Source: Peromyscus leucopus (taxonomy: Eukaryota > Chordata > Mammalia > Rodentia > Cricetidae). Taken from it: a DNA stretch of 64,000 bases. The stretch is taken from the NCBI RefSeq assembly GCF_004664715.2, contig NC_051076.1, positions 1,001,800-1,065,799 on the forward strand, read 5' to 3'. This document shows positions 27,582-38,614 of this stretch, one piece after another (within the stretch, counting starts at the first letter, position 1; each line of letters starts with the position of its first letter). The translations under genes were made by a program, and so were the position numbers. Below the pieces are notes generated by a model. That model ran no database searches, was not told the DNA's origin, and worked only from the letters and a program-made list of their open reading frames with translations.

Positions 27582-30500
27582 TTATATCTGGAATCCACCA
27601 ATGAGTGAGTACATACCATAACTGTCTTTCTGGGTTTGGGTTACCTCACTCAGGATGATTTTTTCTAGTTCCATCCATTTGCCTGCAAATTTCATGCTTT
27701 CATTGTTTTTCTCTGCTGAGTAGTACTCCATTGTGTATATGTACCACATTTTTTTCATCCATTCTTCCGTTGATGGGCATCTAGGTTGTTTCCAGGTTCT
27801 GGCTATTACAAATAGTGCTGCTATGAACATAGCTGAGCATGTATCTTTATGGTATAAATCAGCATTCCTTGGGTAGATGCCCAAGAGTGGGATGGCTGGG
27901 TCTTGAGGTAGTTCGATTCCTAATTTTCTGAGAAACCGCCATACTGATTTCCACAGTGGTTGTACAAGTTTACATTCCCACCAACAGTGGAGGAGTGTTC
28001 CTTTGCTCCACATCCTCTCCAACATTGGTTGTCATTGTGTTTTTGATCGTATCCATTCTAACAGGTGTAAGGTGGCATCTCAGAGTCGTTTTGATTTGCA
28101 TTTCTCTGATGATTAAGGATGTTGAGCATTTCTTTAAATGTCTTTCAGCCATTTGTAGTTCTTGTTTTGTGAATTCTCTGTTTAGCTCTTTAGCCCATTT
28201 TTTAATTGGACTGTTCAGTGTTTTGATGTCTAGTTTCTTGAGTTCTTTATATATTGTGGAGATCAATCCTCTGTCAGATGTGGGGTTGGTGAAGATCTTT
28301 TCCCAATCTGTTGGCTGTCTTTTTGTCTTATTGACTGTGTCTTTTGCCCTGCAAAAGCTTCTCAGTTTCGACAGGTCCATTTATTAATGGTTGTGCTCAG
28401 GGTCTGTGCTGTTGGTGTTTTATTTAAGAAATGGTCTCTGGTGCCAATGCGTTCAAGAGTGCTTCCTATTTTCTTTTCTATTAAGTTTAGTGTAACTGGA
28501 TTTATGTTTAGGTCTTTGATCCACTTGGACTTGAGTTTTGTGCATGGTGACAGATATGGATCTATTTGTAATCTTTTACATATTGACATCCAGTTATGCC
28601 AGCACCATTTGTTGAAGATACTTTCTTTGTTCCATTGTATAGTTTTGGCTCCTTTGTCAAAAACCAGGTGTTCATATGTGCATGGATTAATGTCAGGGTT
28701 TTCAATTCGATTCCATTGGTCCGTATGTCGGTTTTTATACCAGTACCAAGCTGTTTTTATTACTATAGCTCTATAGTAGAGTTTGAGGTCCGGGATGGTG
28801 ATGCCTCCAAGGGTTGCTTTATCGTATAGGATTCTTTTAGCTATCCTGGGTCTTTTGTTTTTCCATATAAAGTTGAGTATTTTTCTTTCCAAGTCTGTGA
28901 AGAATTGTGTTGGGATTTTGATGGGGATTGCATTGAATCTGTAGATTGCTTTTGGTAAGATTGCCATTTTTACTATGTTAATCCTACCTATCCATGAGCA
29001 TGGGAGATCCTTCCATTTTCTGATATCTTCTTCAATTTCTTTCTTTAGAGATTTAAAGTTCTTATCAAAAAGGTCCTTCACTTGTTTAGTTAGTGTTATC
29101 CCAAGGTATTTTATATTATTTGTGGCTATTGTAAAGGGTGATGTTTCTCTGACTTCTTTCTCAGCCCTTTTATCATTTGTGTATAGGAGGGCTACTGATT
29201 TTTTTGAGTTGATCTTATATCCTGCCACTTTACTGAAGGAGTTTATGAGCTGTAGAAGTTCCCTGGTAGAGTTTTTGGGGTCACTTATGTATACTATCAT
29301 ATCATCTGCAAATAGTGAAAGTTTGACTTCTTCCTTGCCAATTTGTATCCCTTTGATCTCCTTTTGTTGTCTTATTGCTCTAGCTAGAACTTCTAGTACT
29401 ATATTGAATAAATATGGGGAGAGTGGACAGCCTTGTCTTGTTCCTGAATTTAGTGGTATCGCTTTGAGTTTCTCTCCATTTAATTTGATGTTTGCTGTTG
29501 GCTTGCTATAAATTGCTTTATTATGTTTAGAAATGTTCCTTGTATTCCTAATCTTTCTAAGACCTTTATCATGAAGGGGTGTTGGATTTTGTCAAAGGCT
29601 TTTTCAGCATCTAGGGAGATGATCATGTGGTTTTTTTCTTTCAGTTTGTTTATATGGTGTATTACATTGAGTGATTTCCGTATGTTGAACCATCCTTGCA
29701 TCCCTGGGATGAATCCTACTTGGTCGTGATGGATGATTGTTTTGATGTATTCTTGGATTCGGTTTGCCAATATTTTGTTGAGTATTTTTGCATCAATGTT
29801 CATGAGGGAGATTGGTCTATAGTTCTTTTTCTTTGTTGCATCTTTGTGTGGTTTGGGTATCAGGGTAATTGTAGCCTCATAAAAAGAGTTTGGTAGTGTT
29901 CCTTCTGTTTCTATAGTGTGGAACACATGGAAGAGGATTGGTATTAGTTCTTCTTTGAAAGTCTGGTAGAATTCTGCACTGAAACCATCTGGTCCTGGGC
30001 TTTTTTTGGTTGGGAGACTTTTGATGACTGTTTCTATTTCTTTAGGGTTATTGGTCTATTTAAATGGTTTATCTGGTCTTGATTTAATTTTGTATGTGGT
30101 ATTTATCCAGAAAATTGTCCATTTCTTCCTGGTTTTCCATTTTTGTGGAGTACAGGTTTTTGAAGTATGATCTGATGATTCTCTGGATTTCCTCATTGTC
30201 TGTTGTTATGTCTCCCTTTTCATTTCTGATTTTGTGAATTTGGGTGTTCTCTCTTTGCTTTTGGTTAATTTGGCTAGTGGTTTGTCTATCTTGTTGATTT
30301 TTTCAAAGAACCAACTCTTTGTTTCATTGATTTTTTGTATTGTTCTCTTGTTTTCTATTTCGTTGATTTCAGCCCTCAATTTGATTATTTCCTGGCATCT
30401 ATTTCTCTTGGGTGAGTTTGTTTCTTTTTGTTCTAGAGCTTTCAGTTGTACTGTTAATTCATTGGTATGGGATTGCTCCATCTTTTTTATGTGTGCATTT

Positions 30501-31480
30501 AGAGCTATGAATTTTCCTCTTAGCACTGCTTTCATAGTGTCCCATAAGTTTGGGTATGTTGTACTTTCATTTTCATTGAATTCTAGGAAATCTTTAATTT
30601 CTTTCTTTATTTCTTCCTTGACCCATTGATGTTTCATTGATGTGGGCATTATTCAGTTTCCATGAGCTTGTGGGTTTTCTATAATTTTTGTTGTTATTGA
30701 GGTATAACTTTAAGGCATGGTGGTCTGATAAGATACAGGAGGTTATTCCAATTTTTTTGTATCTGTTGAGATTTGTTTTGTGTCCAAGCATGTGGTCAAT
30801 TTTTAGAAGGTTCCATGGGGTGCTGAGAAGAAGGTATATTCTTTTGTGTTAGGATGGAATATTCTGTAGATATCTATTAGGTCCATTTGAGTCATAACAT
30901 ATGTTAGGTCCTTTATTTCTTTGTTAAGTTTCAGTCTGGTAGATCTATCTTTTGGTGAGAGTGGTGTGTTAAAATCTCCCACTACTAATGTGTGGGGTTT
31001 GATGTGCGTTTTAAACTTTAGTAGTGTTTCTTTTATGAATGTGGGTGCTTTTGTATTTGGAGCATAAATGTTTAGAATCGAGACTTCATCTTGGTGGATT
31101 TTTCCCGTGATGAATATGTAATGTCCATCCTGGTCTCTTTTGATTGATTTTAGTTTGAAGTCTATTTTATTAGATATTAGGATAGCTATACCAGCTTGAT
31201 TCTTAGGACCATTTGCTTGGAAAGCCTTTTCCCAGCCCTTTACTCTGAGGTAGTGTCTGTCTTTGAAGTTAAGGTGTGTTTCTTGTATGCAGCATATGTA
31301 TGGGTCCTGTTTTCTTATCCATTCTGTTAGCCTGTGTCTTTTTATAGGTGAGTTGAGACCATTGATATTGATGGATATTAATGACCAGTGATTGTTAATT
31401 CCTGTTATTTTTTTGGTTGTGTTGTGTTGTCCTTCTGTGGTGTATGTTGGTGTAGGATTATCTATTGTTTGATTTTTCAT
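27582..31480 (-). pseudogene. L1 ORF2 (endonuclease-reverse transcriptase), frameshifted
   Basis: Minus-strand pieces in order. 30803-31480 is the N-terminal endonuclease: [31 protein letters not shown] with the catalytic glutamate, and [11 protein letters not shown]. 30206-30649 is the linker. 29480-29926 is the reverse transcriptase fingers/palm: [20 protein letters not shown] and the [12 protein letters not shown] block. 28362-29300 follows the FADD catalytic motif (MIVYISDP immediately after it) and includes [15 protein letters not shown] and the [12 protein letters not shown] thumb region. 27970-28380 and 27582-28025 are the C-terminal region with the Cys-rich end and MEYYSAEKN. Frame changes near 28000, 29300-29480, 29930-30200 and 30650-30800 break it. 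Known role: target-primed reverse transcription. Confidence 0.95.
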
Positions 31481-32690
31481 GGATGTGTTTAACTTCTTTG
31501 GGTTGAATTTTCCCTACTAGTGCTTTCTGTAGGACTGGGTTTGTGGACAGGTATTGATTAAATCTGGTTTTATCCTGGAATATTTTGTTTACTCTGCCTA
31601 TGGTGATTGAGAGTTTTGCTGGGTATAAGAGTCTGGGTTGGCATCCGTGGTCTCTTAGTGTCTGCATGAGTTTGTCCATGATCTTCTAGCTTTCATAGTC
31701 TCTATTGAGTAATCTGGTGTTATTCTGATGGGTTTGCCTTTATATGTTACTTGGTCCTTTTCCTTTGCAGCTCTTAATATTTTTTCTTTATTCTGTGTGT
31801 TTAGTGTTTTGATTATTATGTGGCGAGGGGACTTTTTTTTGGATCCAGCCTATTCGGTGTTCTGTAAGCTTCTTGTATCTTCATAGGAATTTCTTTCTTT
31901 AGGTTAGGAAAGTTTTCTTCTATGATTTTGTTGAATATATTTTCTGTGCCTTTGAGTTGGTATTCTTCTCCTTCTTCTATCCCTATTATTCTTAGGTTTG
32001 GTCTTTTCATGGTGTCCCAAATTTCCTGGACGTTTTGTGTTATGACTTTTTTGTCTTTGTTTTCTTTGACTGACGAATCTATTTTCTCTATCGTGTCTTC
32101 AGCGTCAGAGATTCTCTGTTCCATCTCTTGCAATCGGTTGGTTATGCTTGTTTCTGTAGTTCCTGTTCGTTTAGTCAGGATTTCTATTTCCAGCATTCCC
32201 TCAGCATGTGTTTTCTTTATTGTCTCAAATTCATTTTTCAGATCTTGGAATGTTTCTTTCATCTGTTTAATTGCTTTTTCTTGGCTTGATTTGATTTCTT
32301 CCCATTTTTTTGTTCGTTTTTTCTTCCATTTCTTTAAGGGAGTTTTTTATTTCCTCTTTAATGGAGTTTTTCATTTCCTCTTTAAGGGAAGTTTTTATTT
32401 CCTCTTTAAGGGAAGTTTTTATTTCCTCTTTAAGGGAAGTTTTTATTTCCTCTTTAAGGGAGTTTTTTCATTTCCTTTTTAAGGAAAGTTTTTATTTCCT
32501 CATTGAGGGAATGTTTTATTTCTTCTTTAAGGGCCTCTATCATCTTCTTAAAGTCATTTTTAGGGTTGATTTCTTCTGTTTCTTCTGTCATGGTATGTTT
32601 AGGTTTTGCAGGTGTAGAATCACTAGGTTCTGATGTTGCCATATAGGTCTTTATGTTGTTGCCTGTATTTTTGCGCTGGCGTCTACTCAT
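31458..32690 (-). pseudogene. L1 ORF1 (RNA-binding chaperone), frameshifted
   Basis: The start is MSRRQRKNTGNN at 32690. A Lys/Glu-rich coiled coil follows, disrupted where a 24-bp tandem repeat (32330-32530) carries a unit one base longer. The downstream piece at 31816-32262 holds RLQEMEQRISDAEDTIEKI and the RRM core RPNLRIIGIEEGEE. The C-terminal domain follows at 31458-31679 (MQTLRDHGCQPRLLYPAKL). Order and length match rodent L1 ORF1p, a trimeric coiled-coil RNA-binding protein that packages L1 RNA. At least two frameshifts (about 32460 and 31680-31810) inactivate it. Confidence 0.93.
32330..32530 (-). repeat. 24-bp tandem repeat in the L1 ORF1 coiled coil
   Basis: About eight units of gggaagtttttatttcctct ttaa, giving an 8-residue cycle (LKEEIKTS type) on the minus strand. 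Three central units are identical. One unit (around 32458-32482) is 25 bases and shifts the frame. Confidence 0.9.
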
Positions 32691-32699
32691 CTCTTCCTC

Positions 32700-33498
32700 T
32701 GTGCGGTGCAGGTGGTGTCTGTGTCTGAGAGTGCCTCTCTTGTTCTAATTTTTAGTCTTGGTTTAGTAGTGGTTCTTGGTTAAATTGGTGCTATTGGGCT
32801 ATTTCTTCAGGGGCAGCTGATTTCGATCGGTGAATTATATACTTATGATTCTGGTGATCTGGTTTGGTGTCTGGGTAGCGCCTTCTTCTGTGTTCCCAGG
32901 TCACATTTTGTTCATTTGTCAACTCCTCAGCTGATCTTGTTTCTTCAGACTTTAAACTGTAGGCATCTGAATCCTCTCCCAGATGGGTTTCAGCTGAGCA
33001 GGGTAGTCTCACCAACACCTCCAAATTGTTGGGTTTCACACGATCAGCAGCTGTGCCCTGGGTTATCCTCAGAAGGAGTGTTCAGATTTGTTCTGGTTCT
33101 GAACCCACGGAGATAGCTTCTTCCCCAGATGTTGGGGTTAGGGGCGTCCCTGTTCCAAGCTGCGTCTGCTTGTCTCCATCCCTGGGCCTGTCTACCTCTG
33201 CAGTCCGCCGCTGAGCCTGTATGTCCCTGTCGGCTGCCGCTGGGTCTGTATGTCTCTGTCGGCTGCCGCCGGGCCTGAATGTCCCTGTTGGCTGCCGCCG
33301 CTGGGCACGTCTACCTCTGTGGGCCGCCGCTGGGACTGAATGTCTCTGCCGGCTGCCGCCGGGTCTGAATATCCCTGTTGGCTGCCGCCGCTGGGCACGT
33401 CTACCTCGGCGGGCTGCTGCTGGGCCCGTCTACCTCTGCGGGCCGCCGCCGCAGGTCTACCTGCGTCTGCTTGTCTCCGCCGCCGGGCCTGTCTACCC
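32700..33498 (-). promoter_or_regulatory. L1 5' UTR with GC-rich tandem monomers
   Basis: 33190-33498 consists of about ten 29-32 bp units of the type ctgtatgtccctgtcggctg ccgc, rich in CpG and GCC. 32700-33190 is a less repetitive leader. Rodent L1 promoters are commonly monomer arrays; this array ends precisely at the TSD, so the 5' end is complete or nearly so. Frames at 33192-33597 across it are artefacts. Confidence 0.8.
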
Positions 33499-33512
33499 TT
33501 GGTCTTATTTTT

Positions 33513-34829
33513 AAGATGTCTCATTTTGGTCTCACATTTCCCCCTTCTCATGTGCCTAATGGAACCCAATCATGGGTTTTGGGCAGTTAGCTCGTAAGTA
33601 TCCCTCTTTAATAATGGTCATGTATAGTTAGCCATCTTGTCTCTATGCTAGGAAGTTTCCTTTTGACCCAGCATTTCAACCTTTTCTGAACAGGGAACAT
33701 GGGACGACGTATTCTCTTCTGGAACTGCTTCAAGCTGGCATTGGGGCGCCGTTGTCATGGCCCCCAAAAGGCTGAAAAGCTAGTCAAAAACTGGGCAAGG
33801 GGGCATTTGTCAGAAGCATGTAGCTGCCTCATCCCATAGGGACAGGGAAGAATCATGTTAGCTGGGCTGGTCCACATTAGCCTTTAGCGAGTCCGGAGCT
33901 CACAGTTGTCTGGAGCAGTGGAGTCAGCGACTGAAACTTGGAGATGACTGCCAGCCAAGTGGAAATCTGTTGAGAAAAATTTAAACTAGGAACAGAAGTT
34001 AAAATTTATGAACTTATTTGGAACCCTTAGGTCCATACCCTTAGTAATGGGAAAATCAGTAGTCCCAAGACCAGGAGAGCTGAAAAAATACCATCTTTAG
34101 GGAATACTTATCTGGAGTTCTTTCGACCTCTGTGAAGTGGGTCTAGGTTTTTATTACTCTTTTGATCCTTTGAGGCCTACTTACAAAATTACATAAAAGT
34201 TTTAGATATATTAGTATTACCAATCTGTACTGAAATCCATATTGTAGACAAAGCAGGTAATGGGTATCTTGTAAAACAGAAGAAGTAGACTCATACCTTT
34301 GAGTCCCAACAAGAACTACAGATTTGGGTTAAAAGCTTGTGCATTTTTCTTCTATCCAGAAAGCCAGGTATAAATTGGACAGAGATTTTTTTTTTGACCT
34401 GATGAGAAACACTTTTAAGGTTGACATTTAGATATATTTAGATGACATCTAAAATGTTGAGCTTGCGGTTGAACGGTAAGTAGTCATTGCTCTACCAGCT
34501 CATCAGGGCTTCTAAATGTTAAGCTCTGAGCCATAGAACAGGAGAGTAATCTGACCTAAAAGTGAGCTAACAAGCTAGCTATGGCCTTGCAGAAGGATCT
34601 GGTTGATGCTACCATGCTGACAAAGTTAGAGCTAGCCTAGCCACCAGTACTATCAGAAATCTGAGAAGGATAAACTATATCTGAGTGCAGACCAAGAAGC
34701 TTCCAATCCTATAAATTACAGGGACCAATCCCTACCCAGGTCTCCATAGCATTGGAGGCACCAGTCAGAACAGCATCAATGATTTTTCACCATCTGGCCC
34801 ATACATCCCTTTCCTGACTTCACACCAGG
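33513..34829. other. Continuation of the ERV-associated flank, unidentified
   Basis: Starts with the block aagatgtctcattttggtct that completes the inverted arm, then about 1.3 kb of unrecognised sequence up to the assembly gap. It may be the internal (leader) part of the family B ERV. I see no coding motif; the last open frames run into the gap. Confidence 0.45.
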
Positions 34830-35329
34830 NNNNNNNNNNNNNNNNNNNNNNNNNNNNNNNNNNNNNNNNNNNNNNNNNNNNNNNNNNNNNNNNNNNNNNN
34901 NNNNNNNNNNNNNNNNNNNNNNNNNNNNNNNNNNNNNNNNNNNNNNNNNNNNNNNNNNNNNNNNNNNNNNNNNNNNNNNNNNNNNNNNNNNNNNNNNNNN
35001 NNNNNNNNNNNNNNNNNNNNNNNNNNNNNNNNNNNNNNNNNNNNNNNNNNNNNNNNNNNNNNNNNNNNNNNNNNNNNNNNNNNNNNNNNNNNNNNNNNNN
35101 NNNNNNNNNNNNNNNNNNNNNNNNNNNNNNNNNNNNNNNNNNNNNNNNNNNNNNNNNNNNNNNNNNNNNNNNNNNNNNNNNNNNNNNNNNNNNNNNNNNN
35201 NNNNNNNNNNNNNNNNNNNNNNNNNNNNNNNNNNNNNNNNNNNNNNNNNNNNNNNNNNNNNNNNNNNNNNNNNNNNNNNNNNNNNNNNNNNNNNNNNNNN
35301 NNNNNNNNNNNNNNNNNNNNNNNNNNNNN
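34830..35329. other. Assembly gap (500 N)
   Basis: Exactly 500 unspecified bases, a conventional placeholder length, so the true distance is unknown. Frames that cross it are meaningless. Confidence 1.
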
Positions 35330-36690
35330 GCATTCCATGGTCTCTTAGTGTCTGCATTACATCTGTCCAGGTCCTTCTGGCTTTCAAAGTCTCCATTGAG
35401 AAATCAGGTGTTATTCTGATGGGTCTGCCTTTATAAGTCACTTGGCCTTTTTCCTTTGCTGCTCTTAATATTCTTTCTTTATTCTGTACATTTAGTTGTT
35501 TAATTATTATGTGGCCAGGGGACTTTGGGCGGGGGGGGGGGGGGGGGTCTAGTCTGTTTGGTATTCTGTAGGCTTCTTGTATCTTCCTAGGCATTTCCTT
35601 CTTTAAGTTGGGAAAGTTTTCTTCTATGATCTTGTTGAATATATTTTCTGTGTCTTTGAGTTGGTATTCTTCTCCTTCCTCTATCCCTATTATTCGTAGG
35701 TTTGGTCTTTTCATGGTGTCCCAAATTTCTTAGACATTTTGGGTCATGATTTTGTTGGCTTTAGTGTTTTCTTTGACTGATGAATCTATTTCTTCTACTG
35801 TATCTTCAATGCCAGAGATCCTCTCTTCCATCTCTTGCATTCTGTTGGTTATACTTTCATCTGAAGTTCCCATTCATTTACTCAGATTTTCAATTTCCAG
35901 CATTCCCTCTGTTTGTGTCTTCTTCATTTTTTCTATTTCCCTTTTCAGGTCTTGGACTGTTTCCTTCATCTGTTTTATTGCTTTTTCATTATTTTCTTTC
36001 AGGGCTTTATTGTTTTCTTCTGCTTTATTTGTCTTTTCCTCTATTTTTTTTATAGCGTTCTTCCCATGTTTTGTTTGTCTTTTCCTCAATTTCATTTGTT
36101 ATTTCTTCTATATAAGCCTCTACCCTCTACATGATGTTATTCATAAGGTTGCTTTCTTCTGCTTCTTCCATTTTGTGATGTTCAGGTCTCGCTGTTGGAG
36201 GAGGGCTAGGTTCTGGTGATGCTGTATTGCTCTTCATTTTGTTGTATGTACTTCTGCCTCGATGTCTGCCCATCTCCATGTGGATTTGTTCTTGGTCTTA
36301 TCAGTGCTCTTGGTCCAGACAGAGCTGACAGATTCAGGAAGCCTCTCTTTTGTTCAGATGGAGCTCTTGTCCAGATGGGAGGTCCGGGGCAGGATGGGAG
36401 CTGGGGCCTGGTCTCTAAGTCTCAGGAAATGGCTGGGGTCTTGGGCCAATGGGCATAGGGGCAGTGTGTGGAGATTGCAGGGTCTACCAGGGGTCTTGGA
36501 GAAGGGGAGCCTTCCTGGTGGGGGTGGAGGGGATCCTGCCAGATGGCCAGAACCTGGGGCCAAGTTGGGCAGGTCTTCCCTGGAATGGCTGGTGCCCAGG
36601 GATGGGATCTAGGGGCAGCCCTCTCTGGGTCTGAGCCCAGACACTCACCTCTTGTCCAGATGGGAGGTCCAGGGACTGATTGTCGATCTT
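35330..36690 (-). mobile_element. L1 fragment: ORF1 and 5' UTR (second L1)
   Basis: Minus strand. The ORF1 C-terminal/RRM part lies at 35330-35720 (RPNLRIIGIEEGEE, ETLKARRTWTDVMQTLRDHG), the coiled coil at 35874-36095, and the ORF1 start near 36240. The 5' UTR at 36241-36690 differs from that of the first L1; it contains cttgtccagatgggaggtcc twice (about 36367 and 36653), suggesting two tandem promoter units. A G-homopolymer at about 35528-35546 lies in ORF1. The 3' side is lost in the assembly gap. Confidence 0.85.
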
Positions 36691-38220
36691 AATGACTGCA
36701 GAATTGATGTTCCATTTCTGGAAGTTGTCTCCTTTGCCAATGCATTCCAGGCTATTCATCATTTTCTCTTCTACCAGGCTGAGTGTATCTGGTTTTATGC
36801 TGAGGTCTTTGATCCACTTGAGTTTTTGTGCAGGGTAATAGGTATGGATATATTTGTATTCTTTTACATACAGACACCCATTTAGACCAGTGCCATTTTT
36901 TGAAGATGCTTTCTTTTTTCCATTGTATAATTTTGTCTTTTTTTTTTTTTTTTGTAAAACATCAGGTATCCATAGGTTGTGAATTTACTTCTGAGTCTTT
37001 GATTCAATTCCATTGATCAACCTGTCTGTTTTTATGCTAGTACCATGTGGTATTTATTACTATTGCTCTGTAGTACAGCTTGAAATCAGGGATGGTAATA
37101 CCTCCAGAAGTTCTTTTATTGCACAAGAGTAGTTTAGCTTTCCTGGATTTTTTGGTTTTCCATACGAAGTTGAGTATTGTTCTTTCAAGGTCTGTAAAGA
37201 ATTGTGATGGAATTTTGATAGGGATTTCATTGAATCTGTAGATTGCTTTTGGTAAGATGGCCATTTTCACTATTATAAGCCTACCATTCCATGATCATGG
37301 AAGATCTTTCCATCTTCTGATATTTTCTCCAATTTCTTTCCTCAAAGACTTGAAGTTCTTGTCCTACAGGTCTTTCACTTGTTTAGTTAGAGTTACCCCA
37401 AGGTATTTTATATTATTTGTGACTATTGTGAAGGGTGTTGTTTATCTATTTCTTTCTCAGCCTGTTTATTGTTTGTATATAGGAGGGATAGTGATTTTTT
37501 AAATGCTAATTTTGTATCCATACACTTTGCTGAATATGTTTATCAGCTGTAGGAGTTCCCTGGTAGAATTTTTGGGGTTACTTATGTATGCTATCATATT
37601 ATCTGCACATAGCGATACATTTGCTTCTTCCTTTCCAATATGTATCCCCCAATCTCCTTAAGTTCTCCTATTGCTATAGTTAAAACTTGAAGTACTATAT
37701 TGCATAGATATGGAGAGACAGCCTAGTCTTATTCCTGATTTTAGTGGAATTTCTTTAAATTTTTCTCCATTTAATTTGATGTTGGCTGTTGGCTTACTGT
37801 ATATTGTTTTTATTATGTTTAGGTATGTCCCTTGTATCCTGGATCTCCCTAAGACTTTTATTATGAAGGGGTGTTGGATTTTGTCAAGGCTTTTTCAGCA
37901 TCTAATGAGATGATCTTGTGGTTTTTCTCTTTCAGTTTGTTTATGTGGTGAGTTACATTGACATATTTTCATATGTTGAACCATCCCTGCATTTCTGGGA
38001 TGAAGCCCATTTGGGCATGGTGGATGATCTTTTTGATGTGTTCTTGGATTCAGTTTGCTAGTATTTTTATTGACTATTTTGTGTCCCTGTTTATGAAGGA
38101 AGTTGGTCCCTCTTTGTTGACTCTATGTGTGGTTTGTGTCACAGAGTGATTGTGGCATGATAAAATGAATTTGGCAGTGTTCCTTCTCTTTCTATTTTGT
38201 GGAATAATTTGAGGAGTATT
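36691..38220 (-). mobile_element. Third L1, ORF2 3' portion (before solo LTR)
   Basis: Minus-strand ORF2 sequence from the thumb region into the palm. Recognisable frame: 37037-37270 ([36 protein letters not shown]). The 3' end of the element is missing (starts inside ORF2). Many stops; older than the first L1. Confidence 0.88.
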
Positions 38221-38608
38221 TGCTGTGGGATGGTCTGTATGTCAAATTACTCTGATTGTTCAATAAATAAAACACCGATTGGCCAGTGGCTAGGCAGGAA
38301 GTATAGGCGGGACTAACAGAGAGGAGAAAAGAAAGAACAGGAAGGCAGAAGGAGTCACTGCTAGCCGCTGCCATGACCAGCAGCATGTGAAGATGCTGGC
38401 AAACCACGAGCCACGTGGCAAGGTATAGATTTATAGGAATGGATTAATTTAAGATATAAGAACAGTTAACAAGAAGCCTGCCATGGCCATACAGTTTGTA
38501 AGCAATATAAGTCTCTGTGTTTACTTGGTTGGGTCTGAGCGGCTGTGGGACTGGTGGGTGACAGAGATTTGTCCTGTCTGTGGGCCAAGCAGGAAAACTC
38601 TAGCTATA
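38221..38608 (+). mobile_element. Solo LTR, class II ERV family A (388 bp) inside L1
   Basis: Starts tgctgtgggatggtctgt and ends ctctagctata (terminal CA mutated to TA). Perfect 6-bp TSD agtatt at 38215-38220 and 38609-38614. It splits the third L1's ORF2; the L1 continues directly on both sides. Confidence 0.97.
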
Positions 38609-38614
38609 AGTATT

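Larger units (their letters stand above)
27056..33498 (-). mobile_element. Full-length L1 retrotransposon with 14-bp TSD
   Basis: Minus-strand L1 of about 6.4 kb: 3' end with a T tract (27051-27060, the poly(A) on the sense strand), 3' UTR (about 27061-27580), ORF2 (about 27582-31480), ORF1 (about 31458-32690) and a GC-rich tandemly repeated 5' UTR (to 33498). Perfect TSD ttggtcttattttt at 27042-27055 and 33499-33512. It interrupts an ERV-flank sequence that is otherwise continuous with the inverted arm at 26343-26465. Both ORFs carry frameshifts, so this copy is not intact. It lies in sense orientation to Mctp1. Confidence 0.95.

Noticed and set aside
33192..33597. Arg/Ala-rich and Pro/Cys-rich frames of 70-125 residues
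   Set aside because: They are the GC-rich tandem monomers of the L1 5' UTR read in several frames on both strands.
34776..35714. A 312-residue minus-strand frame
   Set aside because: It is L1 ORF1 extended artificially through 500 unknown bases.
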